Below, piece by piece: positions 1-5,894 of a DNA stretch of 5,894 nt. The stretch's first letter is position 1; each line of letters starts with the position of its first letter. This DNA is from Dysgonamonadaceae bacterium. GTDB lineage: Bacteria > Bacteroidota > Bacteroidia > Bacteroidales > Azobacteroidaceae. A program made the translations under genes and the position numbers. The stretch lies in contig JAITCT010000252.1 in assembly GCA_031282925.1 (NCBI GenBank), positions 1 through 5,894 of the forward strand. Direction: 5' to 3'. The notes beneath the pieces are model-generated. The model was not told the DNA's origin and made no database searches. It worked only from the letters and a program-made list of their open reading frames with translations.

Positions 1-1
1 A

Positions 2-55
2 AAAATCGTATGCTTATTTATCTTTTTATCTACTGTAATGATTACAATAAATGGA
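2..55 (+). other. Partial signal peptide of the S9 peptidase, predicted cleavage before Gln
   Basis: In the peptidase frame, bases 2-55 encode a Lys, then a hydrophobic stretch (IVCLFIFLSTVMI), then a short polar end TING, followed by Gln at codon 56-58. This is the n-h-c layout of a type I signal peptide, with a small residue (Gly) at -1 and Gln as first mature residue. Gln at the new N-terminus is frequent in exported Bacteroidota proteins and can cyclise to pyroglutamate (known from the phylum, not shown here). The initiating Met, and probably one or two further residues, lie off the left edge. The exact cleavage site is an inference. Confidence 0.7.
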
Positions 56-2269
56 CAAATCGCCGGAGACTGGAAAGGAACTTTGGATGTACAGGGAATG
101 AAACTGGAATTGATTTTCCATTTCAGCAATGAGAACGGGACATTGTCGGCTGTTTTGGACGTGCCGATGCAGGGTGCAACAGGCCTCCCGATTGAAAAAA
201 GCGAATTTAAGGACAATGAACTGACTTTGGAAGCGTCTGCATTGCAGGCAAAATTCAGGGGAAAACTCGTTGGAAGCGACCGAATTGACGGGAAGTTTGA
301 ACAGATGGGAATGTCATTCCCGCTTGTGCTGGAAAAATTTGAATCAAAATTACCCGGGAAAACCGATTTGGTAACGTCTGAAGCCGAACTGCAACAATTA
401 GCGGCAATGGACAAAGGCGATTTCAAGTACAAGGTTGAAGATTATTTTTCGCGGCCGAAAGCGTCGAATTTCAACCTTTCTCCCGACGGGAAATATATGT
501 CGTATATGGAAAAGGAAGACGGATCTACCAAGCGGCATGTATATGTAAAGGACGTTAAAACCCAAAAAGTTACCCGTGTCATTGAAGAAAAAGACGAACT
601 GATTCGCGGTTACAGCTGGGTTAATGAAAGCCGCTTGATTTACGTAATGGACAAGGGCGGAAACGAAAACTACCACATCTATGCCGTAAATCTCGACGGA
701 TCGAATCATATTGATTTAACTCCTTTTGAAGACGTTCGGGCAGATATTTTGAACATGCTGAAAGAACAGAAAGATTACATCATCATTCAAATGAACAAAA
801 ACAGCAGGCAGGTTTTTGACCCCTATAAACTAAATGTAGTTACCGGCGAATTGACTCAGCTTTATGAAAATAAAGACATGGAAAATCCGATTGCGGGTTA
901 CGATTTTGATAAAGACGGCAACCTGCGCGCCTGTTCCAAAATGGTGAACGGAACGGAGGCGGAGCTTTGGTATAAAGATTTGAAAACGAATGAGTTCAAA
1001 CTTATTTATCATGGCACATGGTACGAAGGTTTCGGCATCCTGGGTTTCGATTATTCCGGTAAAAATCCCGATTACGCATACGTGGCAACCAATGTCGGCA
1101 GCGACAAAACGCGGATTGTCCTCTACGACTTCAAAGCCAATAAAATCGTAAAAGAAGTGTTCTCAAACCCCGATTTCGATGTTTCGGGAATGTCGCGCTC
1201 ACGCAAACGCAACTACGAAACAGACTATTTTGCCTATGAAGGCGAAAAATATATGATCGTTCCGCAAAGTCCTTTCTACAAAGACCTCAGCAACAGAATG
1301 AAAACGCAGTTCGGCAACAAGGAAGTACACGTAACGGATTTTGACGACAATGAAAACACGTTTTTGCTGTATGTTACGTCCGATAAACTGTTCGGCACTT
1401 ATTATCAATATGATAATAAAACGAAAAAGTTCGCCTTGCTCTACGATTTAATGCCGCAACTGAAAGAAGAAGACATGGCCGAAATGCGTCCGATTACGTT
1501 CAAAAGCCGCGACGGTTTGACGATTCACGGTTATATCACATTACCCAAGGCAGCTCTCGAAGGCAAAAAAGTACCTTTGGTCGTGAACCCGCATGGAGGC
1601 CCGCAAGGCGTACGCGATTCGTGGGGATTCAATCCCGAAGCGCAGCTTTTCGCCAGCCGCGGATATGCTACTTTACAGGTAAATTTCAGAATTTCGGGCG
1701 GTTACGGGACAAATTTCCTGAAAACGGGTTTTAAACAGGTAGGCCGCGCCTGCATGGACGACGTGGAAGACGGCGTTCGTTACGTGCTTTTGCAGGGCTG
1801 GACAGACAAGGATAAAATTGCTATCTACGGCGGCTCTCACGGCGGTTATGCAACGCTCATGGGAATGATAAAAACGCCCGAACTGTATGCCTGTGGCGTG
1901 GATTACGTAGGCGTGTCCAACATTTTCACCTTCATGAAATCAATTCCCGAATATTGGAAACCGTATCTCAAAATGTTGAAAGAAGTTTGGTACGACACCG
2001 ATGCGAAGGAAGAAGAAGAGATTGCCCGTCAGGTTTCGCCCGTACTTCAGATAGACAAGATTCAACGTCCGCTGTTCGTTGTTCAGGGTGCAAACGACCC
2101 GCGCGTAAACATCAACGAAGCCGACCAGATTGTTGAAACGCTCCGCAAACGCGGTTTCGACGTTCCTTACATGGTAAAATACAACGAGGGACACGGTTTT
2201 GCCCGTGAAGAAAACAGGATGGATATGTACAGATGTACCTTGGGATTCCTGGCTAAGAATTTCAAGTAA
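2..2269 (+). CDS. Exported S9-family serine peptidase (prolyl oligopeptidase / acylaminoacyl-peptidase type) with extra N-terminal beta domain; 5' end outside window
   Basis: Probably cleaves short peptides in the periplasm. Numbering here is from the ATG at 38. The C-terminal alpha/beta hydrolase domain (about 495-743) has the oxyanion-region motif PHGGP (518-522), the nucleophile elbow GGSHGGY with Ser600, Asp687 in GANDPRV and His719 in NEGHGF: a complete S9 catalytic triad. Residues about 133-490 have the repeated beta-strand pattern of the S9 propeller, beginning near NLSPDGKY. Residues about 9-100 (start GDWKGTL) look like a compact beta-rich domain that I know better from alpha/beta hydrolases of this phylum, followed by a short linker. 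The ATG at 38 is unlikely to be the start: the frame is open to base 2 and encodes KIVCLFIFLSTVMITING, a signal-peptide core, so the true start is just left of the window. Not a lipoprotein: no lipobox. The S9 family is certain from the motifs; the substrate is unknown. Confidence 0.9.
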   Translation, partial: KIVCLFIFLSTVMITINGQIAGDWKGTLDVQGMKLELIFHFSNENGTLSAVLDVPMQGATGLPIEKSEFKDNELTLEASALQAKFRGKLVGSDRIDGKFEQMGMSFPLVLEKFESKLPGKTDLVTSEAELQQLAAMDKGDFKYKVEDYFSRPKASNFNLSPDGKYMSYMEKEDGSTKRHVYVKDVKTQKVTRVIEEKDELIRGYSWVNESRLIYVMDKGGNENYHIYAVNLDGSNHIDLTPFEDVRADILNMLKEQKDYIIIQMNKNSRQVFDPYKLNVVTGELTQLYENKDMENPIAGYDFDKDGNLRACSKMVNGTEAELWYKDLKTNEFKLIYHGTWYEGFGILGFDYSGKNPDYAYVATNVGSDKTRIVLYDFKANKIVKEVFSNPDFDVSGMSRSRKRNYETDYFAYEGEKYMIVPQSPFYKDLSNRMKTQFGNKEVHVTDFDDNENTFLLYVTSDKLFGTYYQYDNKTKKFALLYDLMPQLKEEDMAEMRPITFKSRDGLTIHGYITLPKAALEGKKVPLVVNPHGGPQGVRDSWGFNPEAQLFASRGYATLQVNFRISGGYGTNFLKTGFKQVGRACMDDVEDGVRYVLLQGWTDKDKIAIYGGSHGGYATLMGMIKTPELYACGVDYVGVSNIFTFMKSIPEYWKPYLKMLKEVWYDTDAKEEEEIARQVSPVLQIDKIQRPLFVVQGANDPRVNINEADQIVETLRKRGFDVPYMVKYNEGHGFAREENRMDMYRCTLGFLAKNFK

Positions 2270-2287
2270 AAAAACAAATTATACTGC

Positions 2288-2359
2288 GCGCGGAACAGTG
2301 CGTCGTTGACGGGTAAACAAAACTTTTCCTGTTTCGTTTACCAGTCAGTTTGTCCGCGC
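2288..2359. repeat. Imperfect nested inverted repeat between the S9 peptidase gene and dnaX
   Basis: The core is GGTAAACAAAAC (2312-2323) facing GTTTCGTTTACC (2331-2342): 12-base arms with one mismatch and a 7-base loop TTTTCCT. Outside it TGAC (2307-2310) faces GTCA (2344-2347), and further out GCGCGGA (2288-2294) faces TCCGCGC (2353-2359), with an asymmetric internal loop between. Together they could fold one long interrupted stem filling most of the 118-base spacer. No T-run follows on either side, so it is not a classical intrinsic terminator. It could stop or protect the peptidase transcript, act in the dnaX leader, or be a copy of a dispersed palindromic repeat. Confidence 0.55.
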
Positions 2360-2387
2360 AAAGGATAAAATATATTTTAAATCCTGT

Positions 2388-4064
2388 ATGGATAATTATG
2401 TCGTTTCGGCGAGAAAATACCGCCCTTCCACTTTTCATTCGGTAGTAGGTCAAAAGTCATTGACTACTACGCTTAAAAATGCGATTACCAACCATAAATT
2501 AGCACATGCTTATTTATTCTGCGGCCCGCGTGGCGTTGGCAAAACGACTTGTGCGCGGATTTTTGCCAAGACAATCAATTGTTTTCACCCGACTCCGGAC
2601 GGCGAAGCCTGCAATGAATGTGAATCATGCCGTTCGTTCAACGAAAACCGTTCGCTGAATATCCACGAACTGGACGCCGCCTCAAACAATTCGGTTGACG
2701 ATATTCGCGCTTTGACCGAGCAGGTGCGCATTATGCCGCAATTGGGGAAATACAAAGTGTATATCATCGACGAAGTACACATGCTCACTCAATCTGCGTT
2801 CAATGCTTTTTTGAAGACTTTGGAAGAACCGCCTCACCATGCCGTTTTTATCCTGGCAACAACCGAAAAACATAAAATCCTGCCGACTATTCTTTCCCGC
2901 TGCCAGATTTATGATTTTAACCGAATCGGTATCAACGACATTGTCGAATATCTGGAATATGTTGCCAAACAGGAAAATATTTCCTGCGAAGCGGAAGCGC
3001 TGAATATCATTGCGCAAAAGGCCGATGGCGGGATGCGCGATGCTTTGTCGATTTTCGACCAGGTAGCCGGTTTTTCGCAGGGAAACGTAACTTACAAGAC
3101 GGTTATTGAGAACCTGAATGTTCTGGATTACGATTATTATTTCCGTATTACGGATGCTGTTTTGCAAAACGACGTTCCCAAGTGTTTGCTGCTCCTGAAT
3201 GAGATTTTGAGCAAAGGTTTTGACGGACACCATATCATCAGCGGTTTGTCCCTGTTTTTCAGAGATATACTGGTCTGCAAAGATCCGCAGACGATTGTTT
3301 TGTTTGAGGTGGGCGACGCCGTCAAAGAGAAATACGTCGAATCGGCCCGCCGTTGCGAAACGGCCTTTTTATATCAAGCGATGGAATTAACCAATGAAAC
3401 GGATTTGAATTACCGCTACAGTAAAAATAAAAAATTTTCCATTGAACTGCTGCTGATTCGTCTTTGTCAGTTAAAGGCTTCCCCGGTGGAAGGCGATAAA
3501 AAAAAAATTGTAATTGAAACGATTGGGGGTAAAGAGGAAGGGGAGATTAAGAATCAAAAGGAAATTAAAAGTCCTGCGGTTATTGAAACGAGCGAGATTC
3601 CTGAAACCCAGGCAAAAACTATTCCTCGAGTGAGGCTTAACGGCGATCCGGAGCAAGCAGGCAAGCCTCAACCGGTTTCTTCTCAAGCCGAAAGCCCGAT
3701 TCAAGACCGGCCTTTTTCCAGGGAAGATTTAATTCAAGCCTGGAAAAACTATGCCAGTCAATCGGAAGATGTTTACCTGAAAAATACAATGGCCTATATC
3801 AATCCCCAATTAAAGGACGATTACAAAATAGAAGCGGAGGTGTTAAATCCCAAACAGGCCGATCATTTCCGGGAAAACAGCCCTGCCATCAGGGAATATC
3901 TTTCCTCTGCTTTGAAAAATAACCGTATTGAACTGGATATTAAGATAAAAATAGAAGACCATACACAAACACTGTTCACCGATAAGGAAAAATATTCGTA
4001 TATGGTCAATAAGAACCCGATATTAAAAAACTTAGTGCAAGAGTTTAATCTTCGTTTAGACTAA
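2388..4064 (+). CDS. dnaX: DNA polymerase III subunit tau/gamma (clamp-loader ATPase)
   Basis: ATPase of the clamp loader, which opens and loads the beta sliding clamp and, as tau, ties polymerase and helicase together at the fork; cytoplasmic. The 558 residues show the standard order: N-terminal SARKYRPSTF; Walker A GPRGVGKT (46-53); zinc cysteines C65, C75, C78, C81; Walker B IIDEVH (126-131); sensor 1 ATTEKHK (157-163); arginine finger SRC (170-172); sensor 2 GGMRDAL (214-220); collar domain to about 363; a charged, Pro-rich linker (about 365-440); and a C-terminal tau-type domain starting near FSREDLIQAW (443-452). The ATG at 2388 is the only in-frame ATG close before the conserved N-terminus; the leader is A/T-rich with no clear Shine-Dalgarno. 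An A10 run encodes K371-K373 right after the collar and may produce a short gamma form. The 3' end overlaps the convergent palmitoyltransferase gene by 9 bases. Confidence 0.97.
   Translation: MDNYVVSARKYRPSTFHSVVGQKSLTTTLKNAITNHKLAHAYLFCGPRGVGKTTCARIFAKTINCFHPTPDGEACNECESCRSFNENRSLNIHELDAASNNSVDDIRALTEQVRIMPQLGKYKVYIIDEVHMLTQSAFNAFLKTLEEPPHHAVFILATTEKHKILPTILSRCQIYDFNRIGINDIVEYLEYVAKQENISCEAEALNIIAQKADGGMRDALSIFDQVAGFSQGNVTYKTVIENLNVLDYDYYFRITDAVLQNDVPKCLLLLNEILSKGFDGHHIISGLSLFFRDILVCKDPQTIVLFEVGDAVKEKYVESARRCETAFLYQAMELTNETDLNYRYSKNKKFSIELLLIRLCQLKASPVEGDKKKIVIETIGGKEEGEIKNQKEIKSPAVIETSEIPETQAKTIPRVRLNGDPEQAGKPQPVSSQAESPIQDRPFSREDLIQAWKNYASQSEDVYLKNTMAYINPQLKDDYKIEAEVLNPKQADHFRENSPAIREYLSSALKNNRIELDIKIKIEDHTQTLFTDKEKYSYMVNKNPILKNLVQEFNLRLD
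3498..3507 (+). other. A10 homopolymer in dnaX, candidate programmed slippage site for a gamma form
   Basis: Ten consecutive A cover codons AAA AAA AAA and the first base of ATT (K371-K373, I374). Adding one A (equivalent to a -1 shift) gives ...KKK-N-C-N and then TGA at 3515-3517; losing one A (+1 shift) gives ...KKK-L and then TAA at 3511-3513. Either slip therefore ends the protein at about 374-376 residues, exactly after the clamp-loader core and before the tau linker. A purine-rich GGAAGG (3488-3493) lies just upstream. I find no strong stem-loop downstream; the best is GATT/AATC at 3546-3556, four pairs. This resembles the A-run transcriptional slippage of Thermus thermophilus dnaX more than the E. 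coli hairpin-aided frameshift. The tract and stops are seen directly; slippage is an inference. Confidence 0.6.
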
Positions 4065-5255
4065 CATTTTTTGTAAAGCGTCTATTTTAATCAGGCTTTT
4101 TTCTATCTTATCCATTGCGCGGTCTAACTGTTTGAAGGTATGAGTCGCCATCAGGGAGAAACGGATCAGCGTGTCATCGGGAGCTACTGCGGGCGAGACT
4201 ACCGGATTGACAAAAATTCCCTGTTCAAACAAATCGCGTGTAACAAAGAATGTTTTATCGTTATCCCTGATATAGATAGGTATAATGGGCGTAGAAGTGT
4301 TCCCGATTTCGCAACCCATGTCGCGGAAACCTTTCAGGGCATAATCGGTCAGTTTCCACAAATGCTCAATTCGTTCCGGCTCGCTCACCATAATATCAAA
4401 AGCAGCGCTCGCCGCCGCTATTGCCGCAGGAGTGCTGCTTGCACTGAAAATATAAGAACGTGAATTGTGTCGTAAATAATTGATTACGGGATCGGAAGCC
4501 GCAATAAACCCGCCTATCGAAGCCAGTGATTTACTGAAAGTTCCCATCACCAAATCAATATTGGGCGCCACATTGAAGTAGTCGCACGCGCCGCGTCCCT
4601 GCCGGCCTAAAACGCCTAAGCCATGGGCTTCGTCAACCATAACATTGGCGCCGTATTTCCGTGCCAGGCGGACAATTTCGGGGAGGTTGGCAATGTCCCC
4701 TTCCATACTGAAAACGCCGTCTACTACAATCAGTTTGATTTTATCGGGCGTACATTTCATCAACTGTTTTTCCAACGATTCCATGTTGTTGTGACGGAAT
4801 TTCAATTTTTGAGAGAAAGATATACGATGCCCTTCGATAATAGATGCATGGTCTAATTCGTCCCATAAAATAAAATCTTCCCTGCCCGTCAGGCAGGATA
4901 TCACTCCCTGGTTCACTTGAAATCCTGTTGAATAAATCATTGCATCGTCTTTACCAACAAAATTTGCCAGTTTTTTCTCAAACTCTACGTGGATATCCAG
5001 TGTCCCGTTAAGGTGCCTGCTACCCGCCATGCCCGTGCCGTATTTCTTTGTGGCGGCGACAGCTGCTTCTTTGACTTTCGGATGGTTTGTCAGTCCCAAA
5101 TAAGAATTGGAACCGAACATTAAAACCTTTCGACCATTAATAATTACTTCGGTGTCCTGATCGCTTTGAATGATTTTTGAATAGGGATACAGGCCTGCGG
5201 CTTTCGCCTTTTGCGGAATGTCGTATTTCCGCAATTTTTCAACAAGAAGGTTCAT
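4056..5255 (-). CDS. spt: Serine palmitoyltransferase (PLP-dependent alpha-oxoamine synthase)
   Basis: Condenses L-serine with a long-chain acyl-CoA to 3-ketosphinganine, releasing CO2 and CoA: the first committed step of sphingolipid synthesis. Bacterial forms are soluble cytoplasmic homodimers. The 399 residues have the alpha-oxoamine synthase pattern: substrate-loop region GSNSYLGL (48-55), GSRHLNGTL (78-86), DHAS with the ring-stacking His136, DGVFSMEGD (179-187), DEAHGLG (208-214, Asp208 contacting the PLP nitrogen), GTFSKS with the PLP-binding Lys242, and Arg365 near the C-terminus. The N-terminal LRKYDIPQKAKAAGLYPY and the segment GTFSKSLASIGGF match, from memory, the Bacteroides enzyme rather than BioF or 2-amino-3-ketobutyrate ligase, which are the usual misannotations. 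The start ATG at 5253-5255 has an A/T-rich leader without Shine-Dalgarno and a promoter-like element about 90 bases upstream. Its 3' end overlaps dnaX tail to tail. Confidence 0.88.
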   Translation of the reverse strand: MNLLVEKLRKYDIPQKAKAAGLYPYSKIIQSDQDTEVIINGRKVLMFGSNSYLGLTNHPKVKEAAVAATKKYGTGMAGSRHLNGTLDIHVEFEKKLANFVGKDDAMIYSTGFQVNQGVISCLTGREDFILWDELDHASIIEGHRISFSQKLKFRHNNMESLEKQLMKCTPDKIKLIVVDGVFSMEGDIANLPEIVRLARKYGANVMVDEAHGLGVLGRQGRGACDYFNVAPNIDLVMGTFSKSLASIGGFIAASDPVINYLRHNSRSYIFSASSTPAAIAAASAAFDIMVSEPERIEHLWKLTDYALKGFRDMGCEIGNTSTPIIPIYIRDNDKTFFVTRDLFEQGIFVNPVVSPAVAPDDTLIRFSLMATHTFKQLDRAMDKIEKSLIKIDALQKMLV

Positions 5256-5342
5256 AAATAAATATTAAAATTAATCAGAAATTATCTCAATATTTCTGCC
5301 TTTTGCTCCCTTCCAACTTGACCCTGAGTAAAAAGCAGGCCG

Positions 5343-5350
5343 CAAAGATA
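5343..5350 (-). promoter_or_regulatory. Probable -7 promoter element for serine palmitoyltransferase
   Basis: On the minus strand these bases read TATCTTTG, an exact match to the Bacteroidota -7 consensus TAnnTTTG. They lie in an A/T-rich stretch about 90 bases upstream of the start codon, so the transcript would carry a leader of roughly 80 bases. A TTTG -33 element at the usual spacing of about 19-20 is not present; the nearest minus-strand TTTG (plus-strand CAAA at 5362-5365) is only 11 bases away. The match is seen; promoter activity is inferred. Confidence 0.45.
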
Positions 5351-5535
5351 AGAATATTTTCCAAACCGAATCATATTTTTTCTTAAATCTCGAAATTTTT
5401 AAAACAAACGGCATATTTTAAAGGTGTTTCCCAAATTATGCCAGTCAGGATCATGGTATTTGAACCGTTTTTATATCTTTCCGGTTGACGGTTTGCCGTC
5501 CCGTTCCCATAAGATGAAAGCCTTTGTTGCGACAA

Positions 5536-5628
5536 GGGGGGCGCACCCGTGTGTGCGCCCTGATCATCGGGGAAAATAACACGTTATATTTGAAATGTTT
5601 ATCCCCCCGATGATCATGGCGTCCCCCC
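5536..5628. repeat. G/C-rich inverted-repeat element (possible dispersed palindromic repeat or glgB 3' structure)
   Basis: TGATCATCGGGG (5561-5572) faces CCCCGATGATCA (5605-5616): 12 perfect pairs around a 32-base A/T-rich loop. Outside it GGGGGG (5536-5541) faces CCCCCC (5623-5628). Nested in the left arm is a second perfect hairpin, GGGCGCAC (5539-5546) with GTGCGCCC (5553-5560), loop CCGTGT. The right arm instead has only TGGCGT, so the left arm seems to carry an extra hairpin of about 15-20 bases. The hairpin and the outer G-run compete for bases 5539-5541, so two alternative folds exist. It begins 13 bases behind the glgB stop. No T-run follows on the glgB strand, so a classical terminator is not supported, though it could protect or end the glgB transcript. 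Confidence 0.65.
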
Positions 5629-5641
5629 GTAATTCGTAATT
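5628..5641. repeat. Two tandem copies of CGTAATT abutting the glgB stop codon
   Basis: CGTAATT at 5628-5634 is repeated exactly at 5635-5641, directly before the plus-strand TCA that is the glgB stop TGA. It fills the gap between the stop codon and the inverted-repeat element and shares one C with it. It could be a trace of how the element was inserted, or chance. Confidence 0.5.
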
Positions 5642-5893
5642 TCACTCTAGTTTGCGGAGAACTAAAGCCGTCCGCGCAGGAAGATACAATTTCAGCCATT
5701 CTTTTCCTTCGGCTTCATAAAGCGAGTCGTGAACAGTGAGGTGTTCGACGGAATCGTCAACCGACCCGAAACCGCCGAAGTCCGGACTGTCGGTATTCAA
5801 AACAATCCTGTATTTACCCGCAGGCGCTAAAAATCCGTAACCGGTAAAAGATTTCTCCGGATTGAAATTAAATGCAAAAAGCAAGTCTCCCCT
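5642..5893 (-). CDS. glgB: 1,4-alpha-glucan branching enzyme, C-terminal end (5' part outside window)
   Basis: Makes the alpha-1,6 branches of glycogen in the cytoplasm. Only the last 83 residues are in the window; the frame stays open to the right edge (…RGDLLFAFNF), so the gene continues beyond it and no start is visible here. The segment is the C-terminal all-beta domain of the alpha-amylase family: FAFNFNPEKSFTGYGF, then PAGKYRIVLNTD, FGGFG, and a closing LYLPARTALVLRK, the usual final strand pattern of GlgB. The catalytic domain is not in view. The full protein in this phylum is usually about 670 residues (family knowledge). It is on the same strand as the palmitoyltransferase gene, but the 386-base gap with an inverted repeat and a separate promoter-like element argues against one operon. 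Confidence 0.85.
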   Translation of the reverse strand, partial: RGDLLFAFNFNPEKSFTGYGFLAPAGKYRIVLNTDSPDFGGFGSVDDSVEHLTVHDSLYEAEGKEWLKLYLPARTALVLRKLE

Positions 5894-5894
5894 G

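Larger units (their letters stand above)
5256..5641. other. Intergenic region between glgB and the serine palmitoyltransferase gene
   Basis: No credible protein or tRNA gene is visible in these 386 bases. From the palmitoyltransferase side it holds an A/T-rich leader, a promoter-like element (5343-5350), an A/T-rich stretch (about 5350-5440), two small hairpins (AACCG 5463-5467 with CGGTT 5482-5486; GACGG 5487-5491 with CCGTC 5496-5500, loop TTTG) and then the G/C-rich inverted-repeat element 5536-5628 just behind the glgB stop. The composition changes sharply from A/T-rich to G/C-rich near 5480. Confidence 0.7.

Noticed and set aside
11..13. Cys in the signal peptide as a lipoprotein site
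   Set aside because: It lies right after the basic start, before the hydrophobic core, so no lipobox is possible.
2349..2378. Possible dnaX promoter: TTTG at 2349-2352 and TATATTTT at 2371-2378
   Set aside because: The second element lacks the final G of TAnnTTTG, and the start of transcription would fall only about five bases before the start codon. It also overlaps the stem. Too weak to annotate.
2682..3233. 183-codon open frame on the minus strand inside dnaX
   Set aside because: It lies fully antisense to highly conserved DnaX coding sequence and its translation has no recognisable domain or sensible composition.
4057..4084. TAGAC (4057-4061) facing GTCTA (4080-4084) as a bidirectional terminator at the convergent gene ends
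   Set aside because: Only five pairs with an 18-base loop; not stable enough, although a short T-run follows.
4140..4463. Plus-strand open frame of 107 codons inside the palmitoyltransferase gene
   Set aside because: It is antisense to strongly conserved enzyme sequence, with no start signals or recognisable motifs.
5585..5592. Plus-strand TATATTTG, a match to the -7 consensus
   Set aside because: It sits in the loop of the inverted repeat, has no -33 partner, and would read antisense into glgB with no gene to serve. Probably chance.
5451..5699. 82-codon minus-strand open frame crossing the glgB end and the inverted repeat
   Set aside because: It overlaps glgB in another frame, runs through the hairpin element, and its translation is low-quality and Arg/His-rich.

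Overview
The window reads as chromosomal DNA from a member of the Bacteroidota (probably Bacteroidales). The evidence is a Bacteroides-type serine palmitoyltransferase, A/T-rich gene leaders without a clear Shine-Dalgarno sequence, a TAnnTTTG-type promoter element, an exported S9 peptidase whose predicted mature end starts with Gln, and the C-terminus of a GlgB of the kind common in this phylum. All genes look intact. Two run off the window edges.

Layout: (1) 2-2269, plus strand, an exported S9-family serine peptidase with an extra N-terminal beta-rich domain. Its real start lies before base 1, because the reading frame is open to the left edge and encodes a signal peptide there. (2) 2270-2387, a 118-base spacer holding a large imperfect nested inverted repeat. 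(3) 2388-4064, plus strand, dnaX (DNA polymerase III tau/gamma). It has an uninterrupted run of ten A at the end of the clamp-loader core, and both alternative frames stop within a few codons after it. (4) 4056-5255, minus strand, serine palmitoyltransferase, converging on dnaX with a 9-base overlap of the two 3' ends. (5) 5256-5641, a 386-base spacer with a likely promoter for the palmitoyltransferase and a 93-base G/C-rich inverted-repeat element. (6) 5642-5893, minus strand, the C-terminal end of glgB, running off the right edge.

The genes are not an obvious functional pathway: periplasmic peptide degradation, chromosome replication, sphingolipid synthesis and glycogen branching lie side by side, each apparently with its own transcription. 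I see no mobile element, CRISPR array, tRNA or rRNA. The strongest unexplained signal is the A10 tract in dnaX, a candidate programmed slippage site that would make a short gamma-like protein beside full-length tau. Next is the inverted-repeat element directly behind glgB.
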